Assembly: GCA_965218235.1 (NCBI GenBank)
Contig: OZ244596.1
Location: 2,232,001 to 2,296,000, forward strand
Source of the DNA: CADCWK01 sp965218235
Lineage (GTDB): Bacteria > Chloroflexota > Chloroflexia > Thermomicrobiales > UBA6265
Length of the DNA: 64,000 bases
Reading direction: 5' to 3'
Below the pieces are notes generated by a model that saw nothing but the letters and a program-made list of their open reading frames with translations, had not been told where the DNA came from and did no database searches. Positions within the stretch are counted from its first letter, which is position 1. The number at the start of each line of letters is the position of its first letter. Position numbers and translations under genes: made by a program. This document shows positions 57,264 through 64,000 of the stretch, piece after piece.

Positions 57264-58658
57264 ATGACCGGCGACGACCAGGACCTCCGTCGCCTGCCAT
57301 CGGTCGAGCGGGTCGCCGCCGATGCGCGGCTGGCTGGTCTCGGGATCGCGCCGGAACACCTCCGGAACGCCGTCCGGCAGCGAATCGCCATGGAGCGAGC
57401 GGCGATCCGCGCGGGCGAGGACCCCGCACCGGGCGAGGTGGTCGAACGGATCGTCAGCGACCTGCTGGTGCTTTCCCGCCCGGTGACGAGCCGGGTCATC
57501 AACGCGACGGGTGTCCTGATCCACACCAATCTCGGCCGCGTCCCCGTCAGCCGGGCGACCGCCGAGGCGATGGCCGCCGCGGCGGCGTCGACCGTGACAC
57601 TGGAGGTCGATCCGCTGACCGGGCGGCGTGGCGACCGGCAGCGTCGGGTCGGCGCGTTGCTCCAGGCGCTGAACGGTTGCGAGGCGGCCCTCGTCGTCAA
57701 CAACAACGCGGCGGCGATGCTGCTCACGGTCGCGGCGCTCTCGGCCGGCCGCGACGCGATCGTCTCCCGCGGCGAGGCGGTCGAGATCGGCGGCGGCTTC
57801 CGGATTCCTGACGTGCTACGGCAGGGCGGCGCCACCCTTGTCGAGGTCGGATCGACCAACCGGACCTACGTCAGCGACTACCGGGATGCCTGCTCCGACG
57901 CGACCGGCATCCTGCTCAAGGTCCACCCCAGCAACTTCGTCATCGCTGGCTACACCCACGAGACGACCGTTCGCGAGCTGGCCGGGATCGGACGTGAGGT
58001 CGGCATCCCGGTGGTCGAGGACCAGGGAAGCGGCCTGCTGAACACCATCGAGCTGCCCGGCGTCGAGCTGGGCCGGTCGCTCTCCGACTGTCTGACCGAT
58101 GGGGCTGGCATCGTGACCGCCAGCGGCGACAAGCTGCTCGGTGGTCCGCAGTGCGGTCTGATCCTCGGCCGGACCGATCTCGTGGCCCGGATCGCCCGAC
58201 ACCCGATCGCTCGCGCCGTCCGAGTGGACAAGGTCACTCTGGCCGGGCTGGAGGCGACGCTCCTGCACTACCTCCGCGGCGAGGAGTCGACGGCTGTCCC
58301 GCTCTGGCGGATGGCGACGACTCCCGTCGAGGACCTCCGGCAGCGAGCCGAGGCGGTCGTTGCCCGTCTTCCTGAAGGAGTCCCGTGGTCGATCGAGGTC
58401 GCTCCGTCGACGGCGACATTCGGTGGCGGCGCGGTGCCAGGGAAGGAGCTGCTGAGCGTGGCCATTCGGGTGCGGCCGAAGGACGGACAACGCGTCGACC
58501 GTCTCGCCACGAAGCTCAGAGCGGGCGAGCCCGGGGTCTGGGGCCGGGTGGAGGACGGCGCCCTGTGCCTGGACCTGCGCACTGTCCCGCCGGAGGACGA
58601 CGCTGAAACTGGCCGAACACTGGCCGCCGGATTGAACGATCGGTCTCCGTTCGCGTAG
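57264..58658 (+). CDS. selA: L-seryl-tRNA(Sec) selenium transferase
   Basis: 464 residues from ATG 57264. Family blocks include LPSVERVAAD, RVINATGVLIHTNLGRVPVS, NNNAAAMLLTVAAL, GEAVEIGGGFRIPDV, GSTNRTYVSDYRDA and the PLP lysine Lys290 in SGDKLLGGPQCG. SelA turns Ser-tRNA(Sec) into Sec-tRNA(Sec) using selenophosphate. selB, selD and tRNA-Sec are not visible in the window. The serine tRNA/serS group at 5-13 kb supplies the enzyme that charges tRNA-Sec, but the two are far apart. Its presence implies the organism makes selenoproteins. Confidence 0.95.
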   Translation: MTGDDQDLRRLPSVERVAADARLAGLGIAPEHLRNAVRQRIAMERAAIRAGEDPAPGEVVERIVSDLLVLSRPVTSRVINATGVLIHTNLGRVPVSRATAEAMAAAAASTVTLEVDPLTGRRGDRQRRVGALLQALNGCEAALVVNNNAAAMLLTVAALSAGRDAIVSRGEAVEIGGGFRIPDVLRQGGATLVEVGSTNRTYVSDYRDACSDATGILLKVHPSNFVIAGYTHETTVRELAGIGREVGIPVVEDQGSGLLNTIELPGVELGRSLSDCLTDGAGIVTASGDKLLGGPQCGLILGRTDLVARIARHPIARAVRVDKVTLAGLEATLLHYLRGEESTAVPLWRMATTPVEDLRQRAEAVVARLPEGVPWSIEVAPSTATFGGGAVPGKELLSVAIRVRPKDGQRVDRLATKLRAGEPGVWGRVEDGALCLDLRTVPPEDDAETGRTLAAGLNDRSPFA

Positions 58659-59242
58659 CGCCGGGAGGGTTGGCCAATCCGGGTGATGCCAGGTTCCGCC
58701 GGACCCTGTTTGGGTTTGCGTGAATACGTCGGTGCCATCCGCGCGAGTATTGCGCCTGCAGCGAGGCGAGCAAGGCCAGCGAAGCGAGAGCTAATACGGA
58801 GTCCGGCTAAACCCTGCGTCGTTGCCCGGAAGCGGCCGCTCCCCCTCTCTGGGCCCGGTGAGCCGATCACCGCTTCAGCGGTGGGAGCGATCCGGGCGCC
58901 GGAGAGGGGGCTGGGGGGAGAGGTCCGCTCGCCACCACCTCGTCGCGGAACCGATGGCGTTTACCCGGATTCCGTATGAGTCCCTGCAGTTTCGTCGTTC
59001 ACCCATCTATCGCTTTCCGCGATCCTCGTCGGGTCCGGATGTCCTCCCGCATCCCGATCTCCCTAGTGGTCTGTCAAGGGTCATCCGCTGCCTCGCAGCC
59101 GACCCCTCCCCCGGCCCCTCCCGGCTCCCCGTCGTCGCGCCACCGCTGAAGCGACGTCGTTTCCAACGGGTCCCGGAGAGGGGAGGACCCCCAAATCAGG
59201 CAGGACCCGCTCGCCACCGGCAATTGACGGCTGACGGACCAC
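58659..59242. repeat. Gap with R5, R3, half R1 and R2-like fragments before the IS element
   Basis: R5 at about 58711-58792 matches 37757-37834. R3 at about 58884-58981 is the reverse complement of 35412-35513 (GGGAGCGATCCGGGCGCCGG ... GATGGCGTTTACCC). The left arm of R1 (GATGTCCTCCCGCATCCCGA) lies at 59037-59056. R2-like CCCCTCCCCCGGCCCCTCCC lies around 59104-59200. No gene. Confidence 0.7.
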
Positions 59243-59244
59243 TA

Positions 59245-59281
59245 AGTACATTCACAGAATTTCTGCGGGATGTGGCTGTAC
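59245..59281. repeat. Left terminal inverted repeat of the IS630 element
   Basis: Begins AGTACATTCACAG and pairs imperfectly with the right end (60367-60331, AGTACAACCAAAG). Both continue to TGCGGGxTGTxxCTG-like sequence. Confidence 0.8.
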
Positions 59282-59827
59282 GCCAATGATCGAGCGCATC
59301 TGTTTGGGTACGTGATTGTACCGGTCAAAGAAGGCGGTTGCGGCGGCGATGAGCGCCTTGACGGTCGGGAAGAGTTCGCAGTGGGTGACTTCCCGCCGGA
59401 AGTGCCGCCAGAGCATCTCGATCGGATTGAGCCATGGGCTGTAGCTTGGAAGATAGAGCAGGACGAGACGGCCCGCCGCACCACGCACCACCGCCTCGAT
59501 CTCATCGCCTTCGTGGGTGGAGGCGTTGTCCCATGCCACATAGATGGTTCCGGCGGGATGCTTCTCCACCAACGCCTCAAGGAGTTCGGCGATTTCGCGC
59601 CGTCGTTTATGCCGGCGGATGAGGACGACGGTCTGGCCGGCATGGTAATCCACCGCCCCAATGCCGTACCGTTTCTGTGGCTGGCCAGGCGTTGAAATCA
59701 TCACCTGCTGGCCTTTGGGACTCCACATGGCCGTGAGCGTTGGTAGCCAACTCAGGTTGAACTCGTCGGCATAGTAGAAGTGATCATCGGGGGCGAGGTG
59801 GTCACGCATGGCTTCAATCGTCTTTTT
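59252..59827 (-). CDS. IS630 transposase, catalytic DDE frame (orfB), reached by -1 frameshift
   Basis: About 190 residues downstream of the A7 slippery run. The DDE catalytic triad is intact: first Asp in YYADEFNLSW, second Asp in YVAWDNASTHEG, Glu in SPWLNPIEMLWRHF. It has no plausible independent start close to the junction, so production most likely uses ribosomal or transcriptional slippage on A7, as described for other IS630 members. With both frames joined the protein would be about 355 residues, the usual length. The element is probably intact. Confidence 0.85.
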   Translation of the reverse strand, partial: KKTIEAMRDHLAPDDHFYYADEFNLSWLPTLTAMWSPKGQQVMISTPGQPQKRYGIGAVDYHAGQTVVLIRRHKRRREIAELLEALVEKHPAGTIYVAWDNASTHEGDEIEAVVRGAAGRLVLLYLPSYSPWLNPIEMLWRHFRREVTHCELFPTVKALIAAATAFFDRYNHVPKQMRSIIGVQPHPAEIL

Positions 59828-60315
59828 TTGAGCGCGTACGCCGGGTCGGGGCTGGTGATCGTGTGCTGCGGCCGGCTCAGCACGATGCCGACGGCTTTCA
59901 GATGCAGGCGCACGGTCTCGTCGGCAACCCGGATCCCGGTTTGCTCCGCCAGGTAGTCGGCAAGTCGCTGCAAGGTCCACAGTGAGAACGGCAGATCCAG
60001 GCTCCGGGGCCGGCGCCGCACGGCGGCAAGCAACTGGTCGACATAGGCCGCGGTGACCTTGCTGGGCGCTCCGGGATGGGGCTGGTCGCGCAGCCCTTCG
60101 ATCCCCTCACTCAGGTAGCGTTTGAGCCAGCGTCGCACCGTGTCCTCGCTCATGCGCACGATGCCGGCAATGGCCGCCGCCGTTAGGTGCTGCTCCCCGG
60201 CCAACAACACCATCTGGACCCGGGTCCGCAGGCGGACATCGCGGCAGGTTCGGTACACCTCGTCCAAGGCGTCAAGCTGCGTCGAGGTGAGTTCGGGAAT
60301 GCGTACGGGCTGCAT
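59752..60315 (-). CDS. IS630 transposase, N-terminal frame (orfA)
   Basis: About 187 residues from ATG 60315 (MQPVRIPELT); an ATG at 60342 is also in frame. It has the helix-turn-helix region of IS630 proteins: LTAAAIAGIVRMSEDTVRRWLKRYLSEGIEGL, then the second winged-helix part FSLWTLQRLADYLAEQTGI. The coding sense is lost after an A7 run (59829-59823 on the minus strand), beyond which the remaining residues of this frame are meaningless. A -1 shift at AAA-AAA-AGA joins it to the catalytic frame. Confidence 0.85.
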   Translation of the reverse strand: MQPVRIPELTSTQLDALDEVYRTCRDVRLRTRVQMVLLAGEQHLTAAAIAGIVRMSEDTVRRWLKRYLSEGIEGLRDQPHPGAPSKVTAAYVDQLLAAVRRRPRSLDLPFSLWTLQRLADYLAEQTGIRVADETVRLHLKAVGIVLSRPQHTITSPDPAYALKKRRLKPCVTTSPPMITSTMPTSST

Positions 60316-60330
60316 CGCCGCCTCCTTTTT

Positions 60331-60367
60331 CTCAGCATACACCCCGCAACTTCTCTTTGGTTGTACT
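60331..60367. repeat. Right terminal inverted repeat of the IS630 element
   Basis: On the minus strand it reads AGTACAACCAAAGAGAAG then TTGCGGGGTGTATGCTG, matching the left end in outline. Confidence 0.8.
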
Positions 60368-60369
60368 TA

Positions 60370-60646
60370 GGGGGTGGTGTCGGGAAGTGGGAACCGGGAG
60401 GACCTGTGTGGACGATCGGCTCGTAGAGGGGGTGGTTCAGAAGAAGGCATCCGGCCGATACGGTTTCCGGGCGATGCCTCTCTTGATTCGGACCGCCACG
60501 ATCAACCATGATGAGCCCCGCTGACGGACACTGGTGGCGGCTTTCCCACTCGACGACCCGGGCGGTCGCGTAATCGCTGCGTCTCCGTGAGCCGGCACCG
60601 CCGATTCTCACGTCGTTCAGTCGGTCCCCTCAGGGCCGATGGTGGA
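60370..60646. other. Gap between the IS element and dnaG with a right half of R1
   Basis: At 60377-60403 the sequence GTCGGGAAGTGGGAACCGGG followed by AGGAC is the right arm of R1, whose left arm lies on the other side of the IS (59037-59056). The remainder holds no gene or hairpin I can support. Confidence 0.55.
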
Positions 60647-62698
60647 CTACGGCCCGGTCGGCGACCGGGAGTCGCGGAAGACCGGGCTGGGGGGCGGGTC
60701 GAAGAATTGAATGGTCCGGCTGAGGTCGCTCATGCGCTGCTGAATCCTGGCCATCTCAGGCAGGTCCCCGCTTGCCTGAGCCGCCCTGATCTCTTCCTGA
60801 AGGTGGCGAAGCAGGGAGCCGAGCCGCTCGCGCTGGAGCTGACGCAGGGTCTCGGCGGCCTCGGTCAGGACTTCGGCCGGGAAACGCTTCGGTATCATCC
60901 GGGCCGGCTCCTGGCTCCGGTTCTCCTCACGTTCGAGGTCCGTCTCCGGACGGGCCGCCTGGCCGCCGACGGCCGTATTGAGGCGCTCGGCGTAGTCGGC
61001 GAGCTCGTCAGGCAGTCCGATGATCAGCCGTTCGCCGAAGAGCCCGGCGGAATCCTCGCTCCGGAGCAGCCGAAGGAGTTCCCGGTTGCGTCCGCTGTGG
61101 ATCAGGTCGTCCCGGACCTCCGGCATGATCGGCTCGAGGTAGGGCCGGAAGGCGACGAGCAACGCCACCAGGTAGCTCTCGTTGTCGAGTTCCCGTCGCC
61201 TGCTTCGATCCCCCGGAGCGGCACCGAACCGCCCGCCGGTCTGGCCCGAAGTCCCGCCGGGTCCGCCCAAATTGCCTCGTGCCGTCGCGCCACTCCCGCC
61301 ACGCTCGCTGTCGAAGCCGTTCCGGCTGCCCTGTGCAGCGCCACGCCGTGGGCCGCTGTCGGCCGGCCGCTTGCCGAGCTCGTCGAGGACGGCCTCGGGG
61401 ACCGTGCCGAGCTTGCGGGCGACGATCGCCGCGTAGTGGTGGACCATGACGCGGTCCGGCAACTGCCGCAGGATCGGCAGCATTCGCTTGACGGCGCTGG
61501 ACTTCGAGTTGGCGTCGTCGAGCTGGACCGTCTCGGCGAAGGCATCGATCAGCCAGTCGATCACCGGGCGGGCGCCGGCGATGACCGATTCCCACGTCTC
61601 CGGAGCGCGACGGATCAGCTCGTCCGGGTCCTTGCCGACCGGCATCGTCGCGATCCGGATTTCGGTCTTGAGCCGCTGCTGGGTCGAGATGATCCCCGGC
61701 GCGATCGCGACGACGACATCGTCATGTTCGACGGCGCCGGTCGCGGTCTCCAGGCCACGGACCATCGCGGCCTGACCGGCGGCGTCGGCGTCCAGGGCGA
61801 GGACGATCCGGGTGGCGTAGCGCTTGACCAGGTTGATCTGGGCCTCGGTCAGGGCCGTGCCCATCGCCGCGACGACGTTGTGGTGGCCGAACTGGTGGGC
61901 CGTGACGACGTCCATGTACCCCTCGACGACGACGACCTCGCCGCGCTCCCGGATGGCGTCCTTGGCGAGGTGGAGGCCGTAGAGCAGGCCGCTCTTGTCG
62001 AACAGCGGCGTCTGGGGCGAGTTCAGGTACTTGGGTTGCTCCTCGCCGAGGGCCCGACCCCCGAAGCCGACGATTTCGCCGTCGCGGTTGCTGATCGGGA
62101 AGATCAGCCGGCGCCGGAAGCGGTCGTAGACCTGGCCGCTGTCGCTCTTGCCCAGCAGGCCCGCCGCGACCATCTCGTCGGCCGTGAAGCCGAGCGCCTC
62201 GAGGTTGCGCATCAGGGCGTTGCGGCTTTCCGGCGCGAAGCCGATCCGGAACGCCTGCATCGTCGCGGCGTCGATGCCGCGGCGCTCGGCTAGCTCGCGG
62301 CCCGGAGTCCCCGCCTCAAGCGTGATCGCCCGCTGGAAGAAACGGGCCGCGGCGGCGTTGGCGTCAATCAGGCGCTGGCGGCGGTCCCGCTCGGCCGGGT
62401 CGCGGACGGGCGCCGTCGAGAGGGTGATGCCGGCCCGGCGGGCGAGCTCGTTGAGCGCCTCGCGGAAGTCGACGTGCTCGACCTCCTGATAGAACGTCAG
62501 CGCGTCGCCGCCCTTGCCGCAGCCAAAGCAGTTGAACGTGCCGGATTGCGGGAAGACGACGAACGACGGCGTCTTCTCTTGATGGAAGGGGCAGAGGCCC
62601 TTGAAGCTGCTGCCGGTGCGCCGGAGCTGGACGTAGTTCCCGACGAGCTCGACAATGTCGGTCTGCTCACGAACCTCGCCGACGGAATCGCGTGCCAT
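60647..62698 (-). CDS. dnaG: DNA primase
   Basis: 683 residues. The N-terminal CHC2 zinc finger is Cys36, His39, Cys57, Cys60 (CPFHQEKTPSF ... CFGCGKGGD). The catalytic RNA polymerase domain includes the TOPRIM motifs VVVVEGYMDV (Glu) and LALDADAAGQ (DxD). A Gly/Ser/Arg-rich linker at about 440-510 precedes the C-terminal helicase-binding region. DnaG synthesises RNA primers for the lagging strand. It follows dgt on the same strand with 79 bases between. The macromolecular-synthesis partners rpoD and rpsU are not adjacent here. Confidence 0.96.
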   Translation of the reverse strand: MARDSVGEVREQTDIVELVGNYVQLRRTGSSFKGLCPFHQEKTPSFVVFPQSGTFNCFGCGKGGDALTFYQEVEHVDFREALNELARRAGITLSTAPVRDPAERDRRQRLIDANAAAARFFQRAITLEAGTPGRELAERRGIDAATMQAFRIGFAPESRNALMRNLEALGFTADEMVAAGLLGKSDSGQVYDRFRRRLIFPISNRDGEIVGFGGRALGEEQPKYLNSPQTPLFDKSGLLYGLHLAKDAIRERGEVVVVEGYMDVVTAHQFGHHNVVAAMGTALTEAQINLVKRYATRIVLALDADAAGQAAMVRGLETATGAVEHDDVVVAIAPGIISTQQRLKTEIRIATMPVGKDPDELIRRAPETWESVIAGARPVIDWLIDAFAETVQLDDANSKSSAVKRMLPILRQLPDRVMVHHYAAIVARKLGTVPEAVLDELGKRPADSGPRRGAAQGSRNGFDSERGGSGATARGNLGGPGGTSGQTGGRFGAAPGDRSRRRELDNESYLVALLVAFRPYLEPIMPEVRDDLIHSGRNRELLRLLRSEDSAGLFGERLIIGLPDELADYAERLNTAVGGQAARPETDLEREENRSQEPARMIPKRFPAEVLTEAAETLRQLQRERLGSLLRHLQEEIRAAQASGDLPEMARIQQRMSDLSRTIQFFDPPPSPVFRDSRSPTGP

Positions 62699-62777
62699 GG
62701 GATGACCTGCTGTCGTTTGGCCACGCGCCGGGCGGGGAGGACGGCGGTGGTGAGTACGCGGAAAACGCAGGGCAGTC

Positions 62778-63848
62778 TCAAGGGTTGAGGATGTGCGCCT
62801 CGAACAGGTCCAGCGCCGATCGGTCCGTCAGGGCGGCCACGTAGTCGGCAACGCAACGCTCGACCGGGTCGAACTCGGGTGAGACGAGCCCGTTGGACCG
62901 CATCCGCTCGGGATGATCGACATAATATTCGAAGAGGTCCCGAACGATCTGCTGGGCGCGGACGGTATCGCGACGGTGATTGATCGGAGTATAGACACGT
63001 TCGTACAGGAAGTCGCGCAGCGCGTCGGCCGCCGTCCGGACCGCGTCGGTCAACCCGATCGAGCAGGGCCGGGCCGAGACGTCGGAGTGCTCGATCACAT
63101 CGATCACGAGCGTGTTGATCCGGGCGGCGTGGTTGGCGCCGAGGACGTCACCGACGACAGCCGGGACGTCGAACCAGGCGACGATCCCGGCCCGGAGAGC
63201 GTCGTCGAGGTCGTGGTTGATGTACGCGAGGGCATCGGCGAGCTTGACGACCTCGCCCTCGACGGTCGACGGCGTGCCGGCCCGGGTGCCGGTGATCGTC
63301 GCCCGGCCCTTGGAGTGGCGCAGGATGCCGTCGCGGACGACATCGGTCAGGTTCAAGCCTTCGCCGTCCTTCTCCAGGACGTCGACGACGCGGAGGCTCT
63401 GCTCGTTGTGGCGGAAGCCGGGGAACATCTCGGCCAGGGCTCGCTCGCCAGCATGACCGAACGGCGTGTGACCGAGGTCATGGCCGAGCCCGATCGCCTC
63501 GACGAGGTCCTCGTTGAGGCCCAGCGCCCGAGCGATGGTCCGGGCGATCTGGGTGACTTCGAGGGTGTGGGTCAGGCGGGTTCGGTAGTGGTCGCCGGTC
63601 GGGGCGATGAAGACTTGCGTCTTGTGCATCAGCCTCCGGAAGGACGACGAGTGGATGATCCGGTCGCGATCGCGCTGGAGGGCCGTCCGGACCGGGCTCT
63701 CGTCCTCGTACCTGGCCCGCCGGCCGTCGCGGGACAGTGTCGCGCCCGGCGCCAGCCACGTCATCTCGCGCTCCTCGAGGCGCTCGCGAACGGGGGAAGG
63801 AGGAGCGAGGGGATGCCCGGTTCGTGCGATGGTCCCGCCGTCAGTCAA
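62778..63848 (-). CDS. dgt: dGTP triphosphohydrolase-like HD-domain protein
   Basis: 356 residues from TTG 63848, which overlaps the stop of the helicase gene by three bases (TTGA arrangement). ATG 63764 has a better ribosome site (GAGGAG) but would drop the conserved VRERLEERE segment. Motifs are RDRIIHSSSFRRLMHKTQVF, RTRLTHTLEVTQIAR, the metal-binding HD in LGHDLGHTPFGHAGE, and LADALAYINHDLDDA. These enzymes hydrolyse dNTPs to nucleosides and triphosphate, controlling dNTP pools, and are frequently found just before dnaG. Confidence 0.93.
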   Translation of the reverse strand: MTDGGTIARTGHPLAPPSPVRERLEEREMTWLAPGATLSRDGRRARYEDESPVRTALQRDRDRIIHSSSFRRLMHKTQVFIAPTGDHYRTRLTHTLEVTQIARTIARALGLNEDLVEAIGLGHDLGHTPFGHAGERALAEMFPGFRHNEQSLRVVDVLEKDGEGLNLTDVVRDGILRHSKGRATITGTRAGTPSTVEGEVVKLADALAYINHDLDDALRAGIVAWFDVPAVVGDVLGANHAARINTLVIDVIEHSDVSARPCSIGLTDAVRTAADALRDFLYERVYTPINHRRDTVRAQQIVRDLFEYYVDHPERMRSNGLVSPEFDPVERCVADYVAALTDRSALDLFEAHILNP

Positions 63849-64000
63849 TCGACGATGTCCAGAGGCGCGAGGCTGGCCATCAGCCGCTTGGACCCGTGGC
63901 GCTCGAAGGCGACGACGACCTCCTGATCGTCGCGCCGGGCCTCGACGCCGGTAATCTGACCCTCGCCGAATTTCGAGTGGAAAACCTTCTGCCCGGCGCT
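63845..64000 (-). CDS. UvrD/PcrA-type DNA helicase, C-terminal fragment (cut by the window end)
   Basis: 51 residues are visible, reading AGQKVFHSKFGEGQITGVEA ... ERHGSKRLMASLAPLDIVD and ending with TGA at 63845-63847. This Tudor-like tail (G-x-x-V-x-H-x-x-FG-x-G ... K-x-L) is typical of the C-terminus of PcrA/UvrD superfamily 1 helicases, where it contacts RNA polymerase. The catalytic part lies beyond the window. Its stop overlaps the dgt TTG start, so helicase, dgt and possibly dnaG form one operon. Confidence 0.85.
   Translation of the reverse strand, partial: SAGQKVFHSKFGEGQITGVEARRDDQEVVVAFERHGSKRLMASLAPLDIVD

Larger units (their letters stand above)
59243..60369 (-). mobile_element. 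IS630-family insertion sequence
   Basis: About 1.13 kb flanked by TA on both sides (59243-59244 and 60368-60369), the usual IS630/mariner target duplication. Imperfect terminal inverted repeats of about 37 bases: both ends read inward AGTACA...C then TGCGGGxTGT (left 59245-59281, right 60331-60367). It encodes one transposase in two overlapping frames. GC content is visibly lower than in neighbouring genes. Confidence 0.9.

Overview
The window is a stretch of a high-GC bacterial chromosome carrying mostly housekeeping genes. Protein style, GC-rich codon use, a transcriptional T-box leader, a soluble DegS-type kinase and an SEC-C SecA suggest a member of Chloroflexota, perhaps Thermomicrobia. 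This is inference; there is no rRNA here to anchor taxonomy. No prophage, CRISPR array or defence island was found. The only insertion sequence is one IS630-type element at 59.2-60.4 kb.

Layout, 1-13 kb: the end of a DUF58 gene and a TgpA-like transglutaminase; a ribokinase-type kinase; a conserved hypothetical; then a minus-strand tRNA group holding four serine isoacceptors (GGA, CGA, GCU, UGA) and tRNA-Arg(GCG), interleaved with an iron-type binding protein, a CaCA antiporter, a HAD hydrolase, rdgB and mscL, and ending at serS. Several of these tRNAs have their own sigma-A-like promoter and terminator. 13-28 kb: DNA repair and translation (HNH nuclease, uvrA, T-box-controlled valS, mpg, endonuclease-type mutL, nfo), a DUF5694 gene broken by an in-frame TAG, a DegS/DegU-like two-component pair, a family 2 glycosyltransferase and an ArsC-like protein.

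28-50 kb: central metabolism and cell machinery (fumC, nuoI-nuoG, gatB, gdhA, two TrkA-type proteins with a UspA protein, a metallophosphoesterase with mnmG, a long LEA/apolipoprotein-like protein with its small partner, secA, an M14 carboxypeptidase). 50-55 kb: an alkyltransferase-like protein and a thiamine operon thiD-thiG-thiE-tenI-like-thiS behind a TPP riboswitch; its ThiD starts with 13 Asp-His repeats encoded by a hexanucleotide microsatellite. 55-64 kb: a family 4 glycosyltransferase, tRNA-Arg(CCT), tRNA-Pro(CGG), selA, the IS630 element, dnaG, dgt and the C-terminus of a UvrD/PcrA helicase.

A striking non-coding feature is a set of dispersed intergenic repeats confined to about 27.7-60.4 kb. 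One is a 60-75 bp imperfect palindrome (called R1 here: GTCCTCCCG ... CGGGAGGAC with tandem GGGAACC). Another is a roughly 90-110 bp element (R2: CCCCTCCCC-rich start, AGAGGGGCT, CATGCTGGTCG end) seen in both orientations and sometimes in tandem. Smaller families R3-R5 occur in pairs. They fill most long intergenic gaps of the right half and are absent from the left 27 kb.
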